NCBI RefSeq assembly: GCF_015773195.1
Contig: NZ_JADWYK010000007.1
Location: 124,001-188,000, forward strand
From: Hymenobacter guriensis
Lineage (GTDB): Bacteria; Bacteroidota; Bacteroidia; Cytophagales; Hymenobacteraceae
Reading direction: 5' to 3'
Length of the DNA: 64,000 bases
The notes beneath the pieces were generated by a model, which worked only from the letters and a program-made list of their open reading frames with translations, ran no database searches and was not told the origin of the DNA. This document shows, one piece after another, positions 14,448-23,410 of the stretch. Each line of letters opens with the position of its first letter. Within the stretch, counting starts at the first letter, position 1. Both the position numbers and the translations under genes were made by a program.

Positions 14448-16220
14448 TTAGGCCAACGCATCTTTGTACTGCATCTGGTAGAGCTGGGTGTAGTAGCCAC
14501 CCAGGCGGAGCAGCTCCTCGTGGGTGCCACTTTCCTTGATTTCGCCCCGGTCGAGCACGATGATGCGGTCGGCTTTCTGAATGGTGCTCAGGCGGTGGGC
14601 AATGACGAGGGAAGTACGGCCCTGCATCAGCTTTTCAATGGCTTGCTGAATGAGCTCCTCCGTCTCGGAGTCCACCGAGGAGGTGGCCTCGTCCAGAATA
14701 ATGATGCGGGGCTGGTAGACCATGGCCCGCACAAAGGAAATAAGCTGGCGCTGGCCTACCGACAGCGTAGCGCCCCGCTCCATCACCTGGTAGCTTAGGT
14801 CGCCGGGGAGCCGCTCAATAAAGCGCCGGGCGCCTACCAGGTCGGCGGCCTGCCAGATCTGCTCGTCGGTGATATCGGCGTTGCCCAGGGTGATGTTGTC
14901 CCGAATGGTGCCCGCAAACAGGAACACATCCTGGAGCACCACCCCGATGTGACGGCGCAGGTGCTTGAGGTCGTACTCGCGCAGGTCGTGCCCGTCGATG
15001 CGGATGGTACCCTGGTTGATTTCGTAGAAGCGGCTGAGCAGGTTGATGATGCTGGTTTTGCCCGCGCCCGTAGCGCCCACGAAGGCCACCGTCTGGCCGG
15101 CCTGGGCCTGGAAATCGATGTCGCGCAGCACCCATTCTTCCTCGTTGTAGGCAAACCATACGTGGTCGAACTCCACGTCGCCGCGCAGAGTGGCGGGCGT
15201 GTAGGTGCCGTTGTCGGCAATCAGCTCCTTGCTGTCGAGCAGCTTGAGCAGGCGCTCCGTACTTACCAGACCCAGCTGCAGGGTGTTGAACCGGTCGGCA
15301 ATCTGGCGGATAGGGCGGAAGAACAGGGCATTGTACATAATGAAGGCAATGAGCGCACCCTTGGAGATGGTGCCTTCAATCTGCCCCTGGGCCGCGTACC
15401 ACACCAAGAGTCCCACCCCTACCGCCGCCAGCACTTCGGCCACCGGGAAGTAGATGCTGTAGTAGAGCACCGAGCGGATGTTGGCCCGGGTATGCTCCCG
15501 GTTGATCTTCTCAAACTTGCGAAACTCCCGCTGCTCGTTGTTGAAGATCTGCACCACGTTCATGCCCGTCAGGTGCTCCTGCACAAAGGAGTTGAGGCTG
15601 GCCACGGCCGTGCGCACTTCCTGGAACGACTTCTTAACCTTCTCCTTGAACACGTACGTGCTGAACAGCAGCGGCGGAATAACGGACAGGCTCACCAGCG
15701 TCAGGCGCCAGTCGATGTAGAACATGAAAGCCATGATGAACACCAGCTGCAGGATGTCGCCAATCATAGCTGCTAGCCCTTCGCTGAACACGTCGGACAG
15801 GGTTTCCACGTCGGAGATGTTGCGCGTCACGAGCTGACCGATGGGTGTGCGGTCGAAGAACTTCAGGCGCAGGTCCAGAATGTGGCGGTAGAGGTCCACC
15901 CGAATGTCCCGCACGATGTACTGGCCCAGCCAGCCGCCGAAGTACGTTTGCAGGTAGCTGACCAGGGTGTGGGCCACCAGCAGCACAATCAGCAGCCCGA
16001 ACATCTTGTTCACACTCACTATGTCGCCCTGCTCAATGCTCACGTCCACCATTCGCTGAATGAGGAAGGGGCGCAGCGTACCCAAGGCAGCGGTGGCAAT
16101 GGTCAGGAAAATCAGGAAGTAGAAGATGCGCTGGTAGGGCCGCACGTACGTCATCAGCCGGCGCAGCACCTGCCAGTCGAAGATATTACCGGTTTTGGTG
16201 GCCGTAGTGGCGTGCTCCAT
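14448..16220 (-). CDS. ABC exporter half-transporter (multidrug or lipid type)
   Basis: A 590-residue fused membrane and ATPase protein. It shows Walker A GATGAGKTS, Q-loop region VVLQDVFLFAG, a signature in which LSGGQ is replaced by LSVGQRQL, Walker B IIILDEATSSVD and an H-loop in IAHR. The G-to-V change in the signature (LSVGQ) is seen in some exporters of this subfamily. The ATG at 16220 starts MEHATTATKTGN; upstream codons fall in the repeat composite. The substrate is unknown. Confidence 0.9.
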   Translation of the reverse strand: MEHATTATKTGNIFDWQVLRRLMTYVRPYQRIFYFLIFLTIATAALGTLRPFLIQRMVDVSIEQGDIVSVNKMFGLLIVLLVAHTLVSYLQTYFGGWLGQYIVRDIRVDLYRHILDLRLKFFDRTPIGQLVTRNISDVETLSDVFSEGLAAMIGDILQLVFIMAFMFYIDWRLTLVSLSVIPPLLFSTYVFKEKVKKSFQEVRTAVASLNSFVQEHLTGMNVVQIFNNEQREFRKFEKINREHTRANIRSVLYYSIYFPVAEVLAAVGVGLLVWYAAQGQIEGTISKGALIAFIMYNALFFRPIRQIADRFNTLQLGLVSTERLLKLLDSKELIADNGTYTPATLRGDVEFDHVWFAYNEEEWVLRDIDFQAQAGQTVAFVGATGAGKTSIINLLSRFYEINQGTIRIDGHDLREYDLKHLRRHIGVVLQDVFLFAGTIRDNITLGNADITDEQIWQAADLVGARRFIERLPGDLSYQVMERGATLSVGQRQLISFVRAMVYQPRIIILDEATSSVDSETEELIQQAIEKLMQGRTSLVIAHRLSTIQKADRIIVLDRGEIKESGTHEELLRLGGYYTQLYQMQYKDALA

Positions 16221-16225
16221 GTAGT

Positions 16226-16467
16226 AGGGTAACAGGTGATGGGGTAGGTAACAAGTAACAGGTGAAACGCTGTCATTGCGAGCGAAGGGAAGCAATCCGT
16301 CCTGGGCAACGCACAAAGCACAAAAATGTGACAAGCTCTTACCTATTGTGGTCAAAAGCTTTCTGGGTTAAAGATGTTCAGCACGTTGTCCAGGACGGAT
16401 TGCTTCAGCTACGCCTCGCAATGACAACCTGTTACGTGTTACCTGTCACCCCATCACCTGTCACCCT
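16226..16467. repeat. Composite: word-repeat palindrome enclosing an inverted-repeat element
   Basis: Outer arms 16226-16268 and 16428-16467 are inverted copies made of 7-nt words such as AGGTAAC, AGGTGAT and AAGTAAC. The right arm contains the TGA stop of truA (16461-16463). Inside lies a second palindrome with different sequence (16271-16426), so one repeat sits in the loop of another. Confidence 0.85.
16271..16426. repeat. Palindromic element, TGTCATTGCGAGC type
   Basis: The ends 16271-16310 and 16385-16426 are imperfect inverted repeats about 40 nt long, beginning TGTCATTGCGAGC. The 74-nt centre has no open frame worth calling. This end sequence is similar to that of the 55667-55759 element. 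It could be a MITE- or REP-like mobile element; no transposase is present. Confidence 0.75.
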
Positions 16468-17252
16468 GCCGCAAAGTACGGCAAACCTACGGGCAGGGTC
16501 ACGTCGGCTACCAGCTCGGTAGGGTATTCTACCCGGCACAGGAACAGGCCCTGGGCCGCTGCTGCGCCGCTGGCGTGCACGCGCTGCAGGCTGTGCAGTA
16601 TTTCGCTGTATTGCACCGGGGTGAGCTTGCCCCGGCCTACATCCAGCAGCGTGCCCACTACCAACCGCACCATGCCCCGCACAAAGCGGTTTGCCCGGAT
16701 CTGGAAGATTAGTCCGCCCGGCACGCGGTGCCAGCCCGCTTCGTAGCAATGGCAGCGGTAGTGCTTTTCGCTGCCTTTTACCTTCGAGAAGCTGGTAAAG
16801 TCATGGTCGCCTACCAGATAAGCGGCGGCTTCGTTCATAGCTTCCACATCGGGGGCACGGTCCAGGTACAGTGTGTGCGCGGGGCTGAACGGGTCGGGCA
16901 CGAGGCGCACGTGGTACTGGTAGGTACGGGCCGTAGCATCGAAGCGGGCGTGGGCCGCGGCGGGCACCGGGTGAATAGCCAACGCCCGGATGTCGTGCGG
17001 CAGCGCCCGGTTGAGGCGGTAGAGCAGCGTGGGCAGGTCGAGGCTTTCGGGCACTTCGGCATCGAAGTGCGCCACCTGGTGGCTGGCGTGCACGCCCGAG
17101 TCGGTACGGCCGCTGCCCAGGCAGTATACTGGCTGGCGCAGCACCTGCGAAAGGCGCCGGTCCAGTTCCTGCTGCACCGTTACCATATTGGGCTGAATCT
17201 GCCAGCCGTGGTACTGGGTACCATCGTAGGCCAGATGAAGAAAGTAGCGCAC
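16461..17252 (-). CDS. truA: tRNA pseudouridine(38-40) synthase
   Basis: TruA isomerises uridines 38-40 in the anticodon arm of many tRNAs. The 263-residue protein starts MRYFLHLAYDGTQYHGWQ, as expected. The catalytic aspartate lies in GSGRTDSGVHA (about residue 52). Further conserved pieces are FTSFSKVKGSEKHYRC and FVRGMVRLVVGTLLDVG. Its stop codon is part of the word-repeat arm at 16428-16467. Confidence 0.95.
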   Translation of the reverse strand: MRYFLHLAYDGTQYHGWQIQPNMVTVQQELDRRLSQVLRQPVYCLGSGRTDSGVHASHQVAHFDAEVPESLDLPTLLYRLNRALPHDIRALAIHPVPAAAHARFDATARTYQYHVRLVPDPFSPAHTLYLDRAPDVEAMNEAAAYLVGDHDFTSFSKVKGSEKHYRCHCYEAGWHRVPGGLIFQIRANRFVRGMVRLVVGTLLDVGRGKLTPVQYSEILHSLQRVHASGAAAAQGLFLCRVEYPTELVADVTLPVGLPYFAAG

Positions 17253-17301
17253 AGGTAAATGGTTGAGAGTTGAAGGCTATCTGGCTGATAACAGACAGAA
17301 A

Positions 17302-17335
17302 GAGGGTAGCCGGGCCGGGTGGCCCCACTACCCTC
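17302..17335 (-). terminator. Terminator after thiolase
   Basis: An 8-bp stem GAGGGTAG/CTACCCTC (17302-17309 with 17328-17335) with an inner GGGCC/GGCCC-type helix. It lies just downstream of the thiolase stop on the minus strand. The T tract is weak. Confidence 0.65.
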
Positions 17336-17365
17336 CTGTTGGCTGCCGGACGGCCGCAAGTCGCC

Positions 17366-18568
17366 TTATACCTTCTCGTAAATCACGGCGGCGCCCTGGC
17401 CTACGCCTACGCACATGGCAGCCAGTCCGTAGCGCACACCCTCACGGCGCTGCATCTCGTGCACCAACGTGGCCGTGATGCGCGCCCCGGAGCAGCCCAG
17501 CGGGTGCCCGATGGCAATGGAGCCGCCGTTCACGTTCACCTTAGTCATATCCAGGCCCAGGTCGCGGATGCAGGCAATGCTTTGCACGGCAAAGGCCTCG
17601 TTCAACTCAATCAGGTCGATGTCGTCCAGGGTGAGACCGGCACGCTGCAGCACTTTCTGAATAGCCGGTACGGGCCCGATGCCCATATAAGCAGGGTCTA
17701 CCCCCGCAATAGCCGAGGCTACCACGCGGGCCATCGGCTTCAGCTTGAAGCGCTCCAGGGCATCTTCGTTCACCAGCATAACGGCGGCGGCACCATCGTT
17801 GATGCCGGCCGAGTTACCGGCCGTTACGGTACCATCTACGGGCTGGAAGGCAGGCTTGATGGTGGCTAGCTTCTCCAGCGACGACAGGCGCGGGGGCTCG
17901 TCGGTGTCGAACAAGGCGGCGTCACCTTTGGGCTGGTGAATGAACACGGGCACGATTTCGCGGCGGAACCGGCCTTTCTCGTTGGCGCGCTGGTACTTCA
18001 GTTGGGAGTCGAAGGCAAACTGGTCCTGCTCCTGGCGGGTGATGCCGTAGCGCTTGGCCACGTTCTCGGCCGTTTCGCCCATGGCAAAGGGGTGGTGCAG
18101 CTTCGAGAGCTTGGGGTTCACGAAGCGCCAGCCCAAGGTGGTGTCGTGGGCGGTGAAGTCGCGGGCAAAGGCCGTGGACGACTTGGCTACCACGAAGGGG
18201 GCGCGCGTCATGCTCTCGGCGCCGCCGGCCAGGTACACGTCGCCCTCCCCAGCCTTGATGGCCCGGGCGGCGTCGATGATGCTTTGCAGGCCCGAGGCAC
18301 ACAGGCGGTTCACGGTGTTGCCGCCTACCGACAGGGGCAGACCGGCCAGCAGCGCAGCCATGCGGGCCACATTGCGGTTGTCTTCGCCGGCCTGGTTGGC
18401 GGCGCCCATAATTACGTCTTCAATGGCGGCTTTATCTACGGAGGGGTTGCGGCGCAGCAGCTCGCGCAGCACGTGCGCGGCCATGTCGTCGGGGCGGACG
18501 CTGCTCAGGGCGCCGCCGAATTTGCCAATCGGCGTGCGGACGGCGTCCACAATATAGGCTTGGGGCAT
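17366..18568 (-). CDS. Acetyl-CoA C-acyltransferase (thiolase)
   Basis: A thiolase that either cleaves 3-ketoacyl-CoA in fatty-acid oxidation or condenses acetyl-CoA. The 400-residue protein has the acylated cysteine in [11 protein letters not shown] (about residue 90), the GHP motif in [12 protein letters not shown] and the second cysteine in MCVGVGQG near the C terminus. Length and motifs fit FadA/AtoB types, and the direction of use cannot be told from sequence. The start at 18568 ([13 protein letters not shown]) matches the family N terminus. It is transcribed divergently from the DUF4293 gene. Confidence 0.93.
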   Translation of the reverse strand: MPQAYIVDAVRTPIGKFGGALSSVRPDDMAAHVLRELLRRNPSVDKAAIEDVIMGAANQAGEDNRNVARMAALLAGLPLSVGGNTVNRLCASGLQSIIDAARAIKAGEGDVYLAGGAESMTRAPFVVAKSSTAFARDFTAHDTTLGWRFVNPKLSKLHHPFAMGETAENVAKRYGITRQEQDQFAFDSQLKYQRANEKGRFRREIVPVFIHQPKGDAALFDTDEPPRLSSLEKLATIKPAFQPVDGTVTAGNSAGINDGAAAVMLVNEDALERFKLKPMARVVASAIAGVDPAYMGIGPVPAIQKVLQRAGLTLDDIDLIELNEAFAVQSIACIRDLGLDMTKVNVNGGSIAIGHPLGCSGARITATLVHEMQRREGVRYGLAAMCVGVGQGAAVIYEKV

Positions 18569-18603
18569 GGAAGGTAAATGCGGTTTTTCCGGTGGTTGTT
18601 GGC

Positions 18604-18611
18604 TACTTTTG
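18604..18611 (+). promoter_or_regulatory. -7 box of DUF4293 gene
   Basis: TACTTTTG, an exact TAnnTTTG match, placed 49 nt before the start codon at 18660. No clear TTG element is present 20 nt upstream. Confidence 0.55.
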
Positions 18612-18659
18612 CCGGCCCCGGCGCGGCCGGGACCCTGTCGATTCAATCAACCCACAAAG

Positions 18660-19127
18660 ATGATACAAAGAATTCAAAGCGTATTCCTTCTGTTGCTGGC
18701 GCTGGCCATGCTGAGCGTCGTTTTTCTGCCCATCTGGTCGAAGACCGACCCACTCACCGGCAACGAAGTGGTGCTGACGGCCACCCAATTAGCCTTCACC
18801 AAGGGGCAGGGGCCCACTACCAGCACCTGGCCTATTGCGGCGCTGGCCGTGGCGGCCGCGGCCCTGGCCGTGTTTGAAATATTTCAGTTCCGCAACCGCC
18901 TCCGCCAGCAGCAGATTGGCACCTTCAACCTGCTGCTCATCATGAGCACCATCGGCGCGGGTTTCTACTACTCCGGCATTGGGGAGCGGCTGCTCAACAT
19001 CAAAGTGCCCGGCACCTTCGAGGCGGGCTTTTACCTGCCTACGCTGGCGCTGCTGCTCAACGTGCTGGCCAACCGCTTTATCCGCCGCGACGAGAAGCTG
19101 GTGCGCAGCATGGACCGCCTGCGGTAA
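18660..19127 (+). CDS. DUF4293 four-helix membrane protein
   Basis: A 155-residue protein beginning MIQRIQSVFLLLL, the typical DUF4293 start, with four hydrophobic segments (about 5-25, 57-78, 87-107 and 119-137) and a short basic C-terminal tail (FIRRDEKLVRSMDRLR). The family is restricted to Bacteroidota and its function is unknown. The start at 18660 is preferred because the longer frame reads through the -7 box. Confidence 0.87.
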   Translation: MIQRIQSVFLLLLALAMLSVVFLPIWSKTDPLTGNEVVLTATQLAFTKGQGPTTSTWPIAALAVAAAALAVFEIFQFRNRLRQQQIGTFNLLLIMSTIGAGFYYSGIGERLLNIKVPGTFEAGFYLPTLALLLNVLANRFIRRDEKLVRSMDRLR

Positions 19128-19161
19128 CGAGGCCAACGGCGGGGGTAAGTCCCGCCTCCAA

Positions 19162-19222
19162 TACCGCAAACACAAAACAGGGCCTTCCAGTTGCCGGAAG
19201 GCCCTGTTTTGTGTTTGCGGTA
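19162..19222 (+). terminator. Very long perfect hairpin terminator
   Basis: A 27-bp perfect stem (19162-19188 with 19196-19222) with a 7-nt loop. The inner part AAAACAGGGCC/GGCCCTGTTTT looks like a standard terminator, but the outer part extends the pairing well beyond what termination needs. It follows the DUF4293 gene. Confidence 0.85.
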
Positions 19223-19227
19223 GTAGC

Positions 19228-19367
19228 CGCACCGGTGCAGGATACTTTAACAGGAGTATTTAGGCTGTCTTCACCGGTGCGGGATGCTTCCGCAGGGGTC
19301 CGAAGCCACCCTTCATCGGTGAAGGGCTCTTCGGCACCCCTGCGAAAGCATCCCGCACCGGTGAAGA
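19228..19367. repeat. Palindromic element with a diverged direct copy
   Basis: The arms 19268-19315 and 19320-19367 are inverted copies over 48 nt with few mismatches and a 4-nt loop; they begin TCTTCACCGGTGCGGGATG. Directly to the left (19228-19262) lies a decayed third copy of the same unit in the left-arm direction. It has no T tract, so it looks like a dispersed element rather than a terminator. Confidence 0.85.
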
Positions 19368-19387
19368 TGCTGTTCAACCCCCGGTAG

Positions 19388-20539
19388 CTACCGCTGCTGA
19401 CGTACGAAGTCCTGCAGCGCGTCCACGTTGGAGCGGAAGGAAAACAGCTCGTACACCTGGTAGAAGTTCTGGGAGTCGGTGAGGCGGGGGTAGGCGTACT
19501 TGGCCAGTTCCACGCGCTGATCCTCAAAGCTGAACACACGCAGCAGGCGCTTGAGGTCCTCGGTGCGCAGGGCAGTGCGAGCCAGCCCATCCTGCATGAT
19601 GCTCAGCTTGTCTTTATCGAAGGCCTGCCGCTCGGCCGCCCGGGCCAGGGCATCTACCTCGGCCACCGTCATGGTGGAGCGGTAGTTGCCGCGGTAGTCG
19701 TCGGTGGGGCGGCTCTGGGCGCTATACTGCTGCAGCTCCTTCACGTTGGAGTCGAAGTTGAACAGCTCATACACCTGGTAGAAGTTCTGGGGGTCGGCCA
19801 CGTGGTCGTAGGCGTACTTGGCCATTTCCAGGCGCTGGCTCTCGAAATCGAAGCCGCGTAGCAGGCGCTTCAGTTCCTCTGTGCGGATGGCCGATTGGGC
19901 CAGGGCTTCCTGGGCAATGGGCAGCTTGTCTTTGTCGAAGGCCTTGGTTTTCAGCACGCGGAGCAGCGCATCCACGTCGGCGGCATTCATGAGAGTGCGG
20001 TAGCGGCCGGAGTATTCGGGGCGCCGGTCGTCACGCCGATCATCATCTCGCTGGTCATCCCGGTCGTCGTAGCGTCCGTCGCGGTCCTGGTCGCGGTTGT
20101 CGTAGCTGCCGTCACGGTCGTCGTTGCGGCTGTCGTAGCCCGCGTCGGAGTTGCCGTAGGGGCCGGGGTAGTCGTTGTAGTGCGGGTTACGGCGCCAGGG
20201 GCCCCGCATGGGCACCGCCGAGGCTTTGCGCAGCACGGGTGGGTAGCCCTGGCGCGTCACCAGCACGTAGCTCGATTCGTAGCCGGCTTCCAGAAACACG
20301 CGGGTGCGGTACTTCACGTAGCCGCGGCCAGCTGGCAACCGGAACTCGGCCCAGTGGGAGCCGGGCTGCACCCGGTCCAGGTACACTTCCCGCGCTACCC
20401 GGCGGGTGAGCAGGTTGCCATCGAAGATGAGCTTGAAGGGCACCCCGCGCTCCGAAATAAAGTTGACGTTGGCCGGGGCGGCGAGAAGTTGCGCAGCCCA
20501 TAGCAGGAAGCTGCAGCAGAGAAGTAGGGCCTTTTTCAT
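19388..20539 (-). CDS. Secreted protein with two DUF4476 domains
   Basis: A 383-residue protein with a signal peptide (MKKALLLCCSFLLWAAQLLAAP). It has an N-terminal beta domain (about 22-115), an Asp/Arg-rich low-complexity linker (about 120-175, repeated DDRD/DNRD units) and two tandem DUF4476 domains (about 180-265 and 290-380). The two domains are clearly related: both carry FDKDKL, a LKRLLR..F.FE.QR segment, and end QNFYQVYELF. The function is unknown and the protein is probably periplasmic or outer-membrane associated. The start is set by the signal peptide. Confidence 0.85.
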   Translation of the reverse strand: MKKALLLCCSFLLWAAQLLAAPANVNFISERGVPFKLIFDGNLLTRRVAREVYLDRVQPGSHWAEFRLPAGRGYVKYRTRVFLEAGYESSYVLVTRQGYPPVLRKASAVPMRGPWRRNPHYNDYPGPYGNSDAGYDSRNDDRDGSYDNRDQDRDGRYDDRDDQRDDDRRDDRRPEYSGRYRTLMNAADVDALLRVLKTKAFDKDKLPIAQEALAQSAIRTEELKRLLRGFDFESQRLEMAKYAYDHVADPQNFYQVYELFNFDSNVKELQQYSAQSRPTDDYRGNYRSTMTVAEVDALARAAERQAFDKDKLSIMQDGLARTALRTEDLKRLLRVFSFEDQRVELAKYAYPRLTDSQNFYQVYELFSFRSNVDALQDFVRQQR

Positions 20540-20677
20540 GGCAGAGCGGATAAGCCGGGCCGTGTAGCTGGCCCTTGCCGGAGCTTTTTCCAAGGATTAT
20601 GCCAACCCGGAACTTTCCCGTCCGCCCGGCTGTTGGCGCGCGCCTGCGCCGACTGATTTCGCCCGGCATCTTCACAA

Positions 20678-20710
20678 AAAACGCCCGATACAGAGCGTAT
20701 CGGGCGTTTT
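20678..20710 (-). terminator. Hairpin upstream of the DUF4476 gene
   Basis: A 14-bp perfect stem AAAACGCCCGATAC (20678-20691) with 20697-20710 and a 5-nt loop. The minus-strand T tail fits termination of the OmpA-like lipoprotein gene that ends at 20735. Confidence 0.9.
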
Positions 20711-20734
20711 CAGCTCAAGAAAAAATCCTGCACG

Positions 20735-22678
20735 TTACTGCGAAATACGCGTCACCTTAAACTCGGTGCGGCGGTTACGCTGGTGCTCATCCTCGGTGCG
20801 GGCATTTTTCAGCACGGGCCGGGTTTCGCCGTAGCCTTTGGCCGTAATGCGGCTCTTGGCAATGCCCTTGGAGATAATGTAGTTCACCGCCGACTGGGCC
20901 CGCTTCTGCGAAAGGCTCAGGTTGTAGGCGTCCTTGCCACGGGAGTCAGTGTGGGAGCTGAGCTCGATGGTGATTTTGGGGTTGTCCACCAGCGTCTGCA
21001 CCAGCTTATCCAGCTCCAGAGCGGCATCGGGCCGGATGTTCCACTTATCGTAGTCGTAGAAGATATTTTCGACCACAATGGCCTTGTTCACCACAATCTT
21101 ATCCAGGGTGAGCGTCACGGGCAACTTGATGTCGTTCTGCGGGGCGGGCAGCTCATCCTGCGTGGGCACCTTGCCCACCGTGGTCAGGCTCTGGCGGGCC
21201 GTGAAGTAGCCCGGGCGGTCGGCCACCAGCGCGTAGGTGCTGGCTGTATCCAGCTTGAAGCTGAACTTGCCATCGGGACCCGACTGCGTGGTTTGCAGGC
21301 GCTGGCCGTTGCGGCCCAGCAGGGCCACCTCCTCGCCCGCCAAGGGCTTGGTTTCGCCGGTTTTGGCGTCTTTTTCCAGCAGCGTGCCGTCGGCGAAGAG
21401 CGTGACCAGCTTCAGGGGCTTGCGGCGGAACAGGTACAGGTCATCGGAGCCTTTGCCGCCGCTGCGGTTGGACGAAAACACGCCCGCATCTTTGGCCGTG
21501 AAGAAGGGCGCAAAGTCATCGGCGGTGCTGTTGATAGGGGCGCCCACGTTTTTCACCGCGCCCTTCTCTACCCGGAAGATGTCGAGCCGGCCCAGGCCGG
21601 GGTGCCCGTCGGAGGAGAAGTACAGCGTGCCATCGGGTGCCACTGCGGGGAAGTTCTCGTTGCCGGGCGTGTTGATTTTGTCGCCCAGGTTTTCGGGAGT
21701 CGAAAAGCGGTTGCCCTCTTCCAGCGTAGTCTTATAAAGGTCATTGCCCCCGCTGCCGCCGGTGCGGCTGGAAGAAAAGTACAGCGTGCGGCCGTCGGGC
21801 GAGAAGGCGGGCGAGAAGTCGTCGGCGGTTTTGCTGTTGAGGCCCCGCGCCAGCACCGGCTCCGTCCACTCATTTCCCCGGAAGTACGACACAAACAGGT
21901 CCACGCTCTGGTAGCCTTCCTTGGCCTGCTTCTTGGTGCCGTTGTTGGAGCGGGCAAACACCATCGTCTTGCCATCGGGCGAGTAGGTGGCGCTGGCCTC
22001 GTGCTTATCGGCGGTGTTGAACACGGGCTCCAGGCGACGAATGGTGTGGCCACCCGTTAGCTGCGGCTCGGCCGCCAGCGTTACGGCGTACAGGTCGTTG
22101 AAGCCTTCCCCGTTGCCCAGATATTTCTTCCCGTCGCGGCCCGAGGCAAACACCAGCTCCTTGGTAGTGGGCAGTATGGTCGCGCCAAAGTCCGAAGAAG
22201 GCGAGTTCACCGAGTCCAAGTCCTGCACTTCGTTGTTGGTGCGCTGGGCCAGCAGTTCGGGTACCAGCTTGGTGTTTTTGGCTTCCAGCTCGGCGCGGGG
22301 TACCAGCTTGGCGTTGGCTCCGTTCTGGGCGTAGGCTTCAAACTGCGTGGTAGCCTCCTCGTATTTGCCGTTGGCTTTCAGGGCTTCGGCGTAGTAGAAC
22401 TTGGCGTCGTTGGATTTCACCCCGCCGCCAATGGCCGAGTTGTAATAGTCCTCAGCCTGCTCGATGCGGTTGGACAGGCGGTAGGATTCCGCAATGCGGA
22501 AGTTGGAAAACGCGGTGCGCTTGCCCTTTTTCACATCGGCCTTATAGAGGGGAATAGCCTCCTCGTACTCCCCCCGCACAAAACGCCGGTCGGCCTTGGT
22601 GAGCTGGTCCGAGGCGCTGCAGCCGCTCAGCCACCCCGTGGTGCCGGCCGCCGCGCATAGGATTAGAAATTTCCGCAT
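20735..22678 (-). CDS. OmpA-family lipoprotein with TPR and PD40 repeats (PorE-like)
   Basis: A 647-residue lipoprotein; the signal peptide MRKFLILCAAAG ends at lipobox WLSGC (Cys about 20). Domain order is TPR repeats (about 28-150), beta-propeller PD40/WD40 units (about 165-410, with SPDGKTMVF, SPDGRTLYFSSS, APDGTLYFSS), a carboxypeptidase-regulatory-like domain (about 430-510) and a C-terminal OmpA peptidoglycan-binding domain (SSHTDSRGKDAYNLSLSQKRA). This order is that of PorE of the type IX secretion system, but Bacteroidota have several paralogues, so the role is an inference. Confidence 0.85.
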   Translation of the reverse strand: MRKFLILCAAAGTTGWLSGCSASDQLTKADRRFVRGEYEEAIPLYKADVKKGKRTAFSNFRIAESYRLSNRIEQAEDYYNSAIGGGVKSNDAKFYYAEALKANGKYEEATTQFEAYAQNGANAKLVPRAELEAKNTKLVPELLAQRTNNEVQDLDSVNSPSSDFGATILPTTKELVFASGRDGKKYLGNGEGFNDLYAVTLAAEPQLTGGHTIRRLEPVFNTADKHEASATYSPDGKTMVFARSNNGTKKQAKEGYQSVDLFVSYFRGNEWTEPVLARGLNSKTADDFSPAFSPDGRTLYFSSSRTGGSGGNDLYKTTLEEGNRFSTPENLGDKINTPGNENFPAVAPDGTLYFSSDGHPGLGRLDIFRVEKGAVKNVGAPINSTADDFAPFFTAKDAGVFSSNRSGGKGSDDLYLFRRKPLKLVTLFADGTLLEKDAKTGETKPLAGEEVALLGRNGQRLQTTQSGPDGKFSFKLDTASTYALVADRPGYFTARQSLTTVGKVPTQDELPAPQNDIKLPVTLTLDKIVVNKAIVVENIFYDYDKWNIRPDAALELDKLVQTLVDNPKITIELSSHTDSRGKDAYNLSLSQKRAQSAVNYIISKGIAKSRITAKGYGETRPVLKNARTEDEHQRNRRTEFKVTRISQ

Positions 22679-22779
22679 AGGAATAGAAGAAAAAAGGTCG
22701 GGCTGAAGCTTGCACTCAGGCAGGTAACGCTGGCCGCCGCCGGGCAAGTATAAGCAGTTTGGACAGGATTGTACCGCGC

Positions 22780-23286
22780 TCAGGCTGGCGGGGTTGCCGC
22801 CGCCGCGAAATACCGGGCCAGCCAGGTAGCGCGGGCTGGCGCGGGCCACTGCTGCTGCAAGTCAGCGTACGTGGCCACGGTGTTATTGAAGTAGGGAGTA
22901 TCGGGTTGAAGGCGGCCCTCCGCTACGGCGGCGCGCAGAGCCAGCCGGTCCAGCAGTTGCACTTGCCCATCAAGCAGAAACGCCAGCCGGGCCTTATCTA
23001 GCAGCTGAATATCCAGCCCTTCTTCCAGCCCGCGCACGAAGCGCACGGAGGCATCAATAGAGCAGCCACTGGCATCGGCTACGGCCTCATCCAGCCCAAT
23101 CACCAGAAACTGCCCGTGCAGGACTTCGGCGGAGGCGGCCAGGGTGCGGCCGTGGCTGGTCCACTCCTTGGCGAACTGCCGCAAGGCCGGCTGCACGGCG
23201 GCTATTTCTGCCTCGGTGAAAGGCCGGTTGGCCTGATAAATCCACACGCGCGCCGAGGCGGGCAATTGGTCGAAGGGAACGTACAC
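22780..23286 (-). CDS. Conserved Bacteroidota protein of unknown function
   Basis: A 168-residue soluble protein, MYVPFDQLPASARVWIYQANRPF at the start, then WTSHGRTLAASAEVLHGQFLVIGLDE and ASGCSIDASVRFVRGLEE. It resembles a small family often annotated as ABC transporter ATPase in Bacteroidota, but no Walker A, Walker B or signature motif is present, so that name is not supported. The conserved Cys-Ser-Ile-Asp segment could be functional. It precedes the PorE-like gene by about 100 nt in the same direction. Confidence 0.65.
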   Translation of the reverse strand: MYVPFDQLPASARVWIYQANRPFTEAEIAAVQPALRQFAKEWTSHGRTLAASAEVLHGQFLVIGLDEAVADASGCSIDASVRFVRGLEEGLDIQLLDKARLAFLLDGQVQLLDRLALRAAVAEGRLQPDTPYFNNTVATYADLQQQWPAPARATWLARYFAAAATPPA

Positions 23287-23373
23287 GGACCTCAGATTTT
23301 ACGGATGAAAAACGGATGTGACGGATAGGCGGCCGGAAAGCAGCCTGTTGAATCACCCATCTTACTACAAAGA

Positions 23374-23410
23374 AACAGCCCCGGCCGGAAGTTCCGGCGC
23401 GGGGCTGTTA
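23374..23410 (-). terminator. Hairpin downstream of the iron-sulfur operon
   Basis: AACAGCCCC pairs with GGGGCTGTT, with inner GCCGGAA/TTCCGGC (23374-23410). It is adjacent to the word-repeat arm. On the minus strand it ends in TTTCTTTG. Confidence 0.8.

Noticed and set aside
16271..16426. Complete insertion sequence
   Set aside because: Inverted repeats are present but the centre is only 74 nt and encodes no transposase.
22780..23286. ABC transporter ATPase annotation for the 168-residue protein
   Set aside because: No Walker A, Walker B or ABC signature motif is present.
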